Below are positions 62,731 through 64,000 of a DNA stretch of 64,000 bases, one piece after another. Position numbers and translations under genes: made by a program. The first letter of the stretch is position 1. Each line of letters opens with the position of its first letter. The notes under the pieces were generated by a model. It worked only from the letters and a program-made list of their open reading frames with translations, was not told the origin of the DNA and did no database searches. The stretch is from an uncultured Serinicoccus sp. (GTDB lineage: Bacteria > Actinomycetota > Actinomycetes > Actinomycetales > Dermatophilaceae), in contig NZ_CANMUA010000003.1 of the NCBI RefSeq assembly GCF_947500995.1, forward strand, positions 310,001-374,000, given 5' to 3'.

Positions 62731-63761
62731 GGTGTCTCCTCGTCGGTCGGTGCGGGGTCGTGCTGCCCCAGGAGCGGTGGTGGCCGGGTGGCCGGTGGCC
62801 AGGGTGGGTCGGCACGCAGGGGTGTCGGCAGCTGGGCGAGCGGTCCCAGGGTGGGATGCTCCACCTGCACCGTGCGCCCCGGCGGGCCGGGCAGGACGTC
62901 GCCCAGCCCGTGCACCGGGGCCACCGGTATGCCGGCGGCGGACAGGGCGTGGACCGCGTCGGCACGGACCGTGCGGCCCAGGACCCGGTCGAGGTCCTCC
63001 GGGCCGTCGGCGCCCAGGGCACGCGCCACCGCCGACCGGTCGGCGGTGGCGGCCCAGACCGCCCCGTCCCGGCAGCAGAGCGCTCCCACCTCCTGTGCCG
63101 CGCTCTCTCCCACCTCGTCCCCGGCCCGCGTGGTCATACGGTCGTTCTGGGCGTAGAGCTGGGCGTCGAGCAGGTTGAGGTCGATGCGGCACCCCTGCCC
63201 GGTGCTCGAACGACGCAGCAGCGCGGCGAGCACGGCGTTCGTCGCGAGCGCGGCGGCCGCGAAGTCGGGCAGGCTCACGCCCATCCGCACCGGAGCGCCG
63301 CCGCCGGTCTCGTGCAGCGCGCCGCTCAGCGCCTGGATGACGGGGTCGTTGGCGGGCCGCCCGGCGGCTGGTCCGTCTGGCCCGAAGGCGGAGATCGCGC
63401 AGTAGACCAGGCGCGGGTCGGCGCGCCGGAGAAGGTCGGCGCCCATGCCCAGGCGCTCCGCCGTCCCCGGCCGGAAGTTGTGGACGACCACGTCGCACGT
63501 GGCCGCGAGGTCCCGGGCCCGGCATTGGTCCTCCGAGCGCTTCAGGTCGAGCGTGACCCCCCGCTTGCCGCGGTTGAAGCCCAGGAAGATCGCTGACTCC
63601 CCGCCCTCGTAGACCGCGCCCATGGCCCGGCCGATCTCACCGGTGGGGGGCTCGACCTTGATCACGTCCGCGCCCAGGTCGGCCAGCATCTGGGTGCACC
63701 ACGGGCCTGCGACGAAATGCGTGAGGTCGAGGACCCGCAGGCCGGTGAGCGGGGAGGTCAT
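62727..63761 (-). CDS. CaiB/BaiF family (class III) CoA-transferase
   Basis: 344 residues. [33 protein letters not shown] at the start, [33 protein letters not shown], and [12 protein letters not shown] then [11 protein letters not shown] with the catalytic Asp. Class III enzymes move CoA between carboxylic acids through an aspartyl anhydride. It is shorter than the usual ~400 residues at the C-terminal domain, which ends in a Pro-rich tail. It is ATGA-coupled to the gene at the window edge and overlaps the dehydrogenase start. Confidence 0.88.
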   Translation of the reverse strand: MTSPLTGLRVLDLTHFVAGPWCTQMLADLGADVIKVEPPTGEIGRAMGAVYEGGESAIFLGFNRGKRGVTLDLKRSEDQCRARDLAATCDVVVHNFRPGTAERLGMGADLLRRADPRLVYCAISAFGPDGPAAGRPANDPVIQALSGALHETGGGAPVRMGVSLPDFAAAALATNAVLAALLRRSSTGQGCRIDLNLLDAQLYAQNDRMTTRAGDEVGESAAQEVGALCCRDGAVWAATADRSAVARALGADGPEDLDRVLGRTVRADAVHALSAAGIPVAPVHGLGDVLPGPPGRTVQVEHPTLGPLAQLPTPLRADPPWPPATRPPPLLGQHDPAPTDEETP

Positions 63762-64000
63762 GAGCGGCGGGCGGGGGTGCCGGCGGGGTGCAGGACCGGT
63801 GCCAGGCTCAGGGGCTCGGCGTCGGGGTGCAGCAGCCGGAAGGCGGCCTCGACCACCCAGTAGTTGCCGTAGGGCATCACGTCCTCCATCGGGAAGCGGG
63901 AGAAGCCGGCTCCCGCCTTGTCGGCCGGCAGCCTCCCCCAGCTGCTGTGCAGCAGCACGCCGCCCGGGGACAGGTGGTCGCGGAACAGGCGGGTGGCGAT
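63758..64000 (-). CDS. Partial CDS cut by the window end, not recognised
   Basis: The last ~80 codons of a gene that begins beyond base 64000; the frame is open to the edge. LFRDHLSPGGVLLHSSWGRL recalls the late beta strand of SAM-dependent methyltransferases (L-x-P-G-G-x-L), followed by FPMEDVMPYGNYWVVEAAF, but this is not enough for a call. It is the first visible gene of the CoA-transferase/acyl-CoA dehydrogenase/AEC operon, coupled to caiB by ATGA. Confidence 0.6.
   Translation of the reverse strand: MATRLFRDHLSPGGVLLHSSWGRLPADKAGAGFSRFPMEDVMPYGNYWVVEAAFRLLHPDAEPLSLAPVLHPAGTPARRS

Overview
The window is chromosomal DNA of a very GC-rich actinobacterium. The evidence is near-exclusive G/C at third codon positions, WXG100-type and mycothiol-type (DinB-like) families, a HAIR operator before clpB, PHO-box direct repeats before pst, and many genes whose start codon lies 6-8 bases after a TANNNT -10 box (leaderless mRNAs). 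Gene content resembles Intrasporangiaceae/Ornithinimicrobiaceae (Ornithinimicrobium, Serinicoccus, Janibacter). That placement is inferred from gene content and is not proven. I saw no rRNA, tRNA, CRISPR array, prophage or insertion sequence. Genes are packed tightly and no gene-free gap exceeds about 295 bases.

Layout. 1-3.7 kb: end of a CHAD-domain gene, a macro-domain hydrolase, a ZIP metal transporter, and a WXG100-like/pre-toxin gene pair. 3.8-10.9 kb: clpB behind a HAIR operator, then the high-affinity phosphate operon pstSCAB behind a PHO box. 10.9-16.3 kb: an LprG-like lipoprotein with its MFS partner, RNase HI fused to an NTF2-like domain, an HhH-GPD repair protein and a second MFS transporter. 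16.3-22.8 kb: xthA, DUF2231, a zinc-chaperone-like lipoprotein under a Zur-like box, endonuclease IV, an SDR and a GH15-like protein. 23-30 kb: pyrE, a repeat-rich membrane-anchored protein, a SpoU methyltransferase, and the ATP-grasp/alpha-E/transglutaminase operon with a second, convergent transglutaminase. 30.3-38.8 kb: fructose-bisphosphate aldolase with DUF3151, a hybrid regulator, purA and a run of small metabolic or stress genes. 38.9-45.2 kb: purD-purC-purL, with a single-chain large PurL. 45.5-54.7 kb: a second hybrid regulator, HelD, a PadR gene relic, a HAAS-like membrane protein, dnaX, an acyltransferase, recR and DUF5063. 54.7-60.6 kb: a complete Mrp Na+/H+ antiporter operon preceded by a small leader ORF. 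60.6-64 kb: an AEC transporter, acyl-CoA dehydrogenase and CaiB-type CoA-transferase operon, plus a gene cut by the window edge.

Most of the window is housekeeping: phosphate uptake, purine and pyrimidine synthesis, DNA repair and replication, chaperone, cation homeostasis. The most unusual signal is at DNA level. The octamer GGTATGCC occurs 33 times by my reading, on both strands, inside genes in different codon phases, and forces rare codons (TAT, GCA, ATA) wherever it lies. Other points of interest are the WXG100/pre-toxin pair without an adjacent immunity gene, a leaderless 20-codon ORF coupled to the Mrp operon, a decayed PadR gene, and several strong inverted repeats in intergenic DNA.
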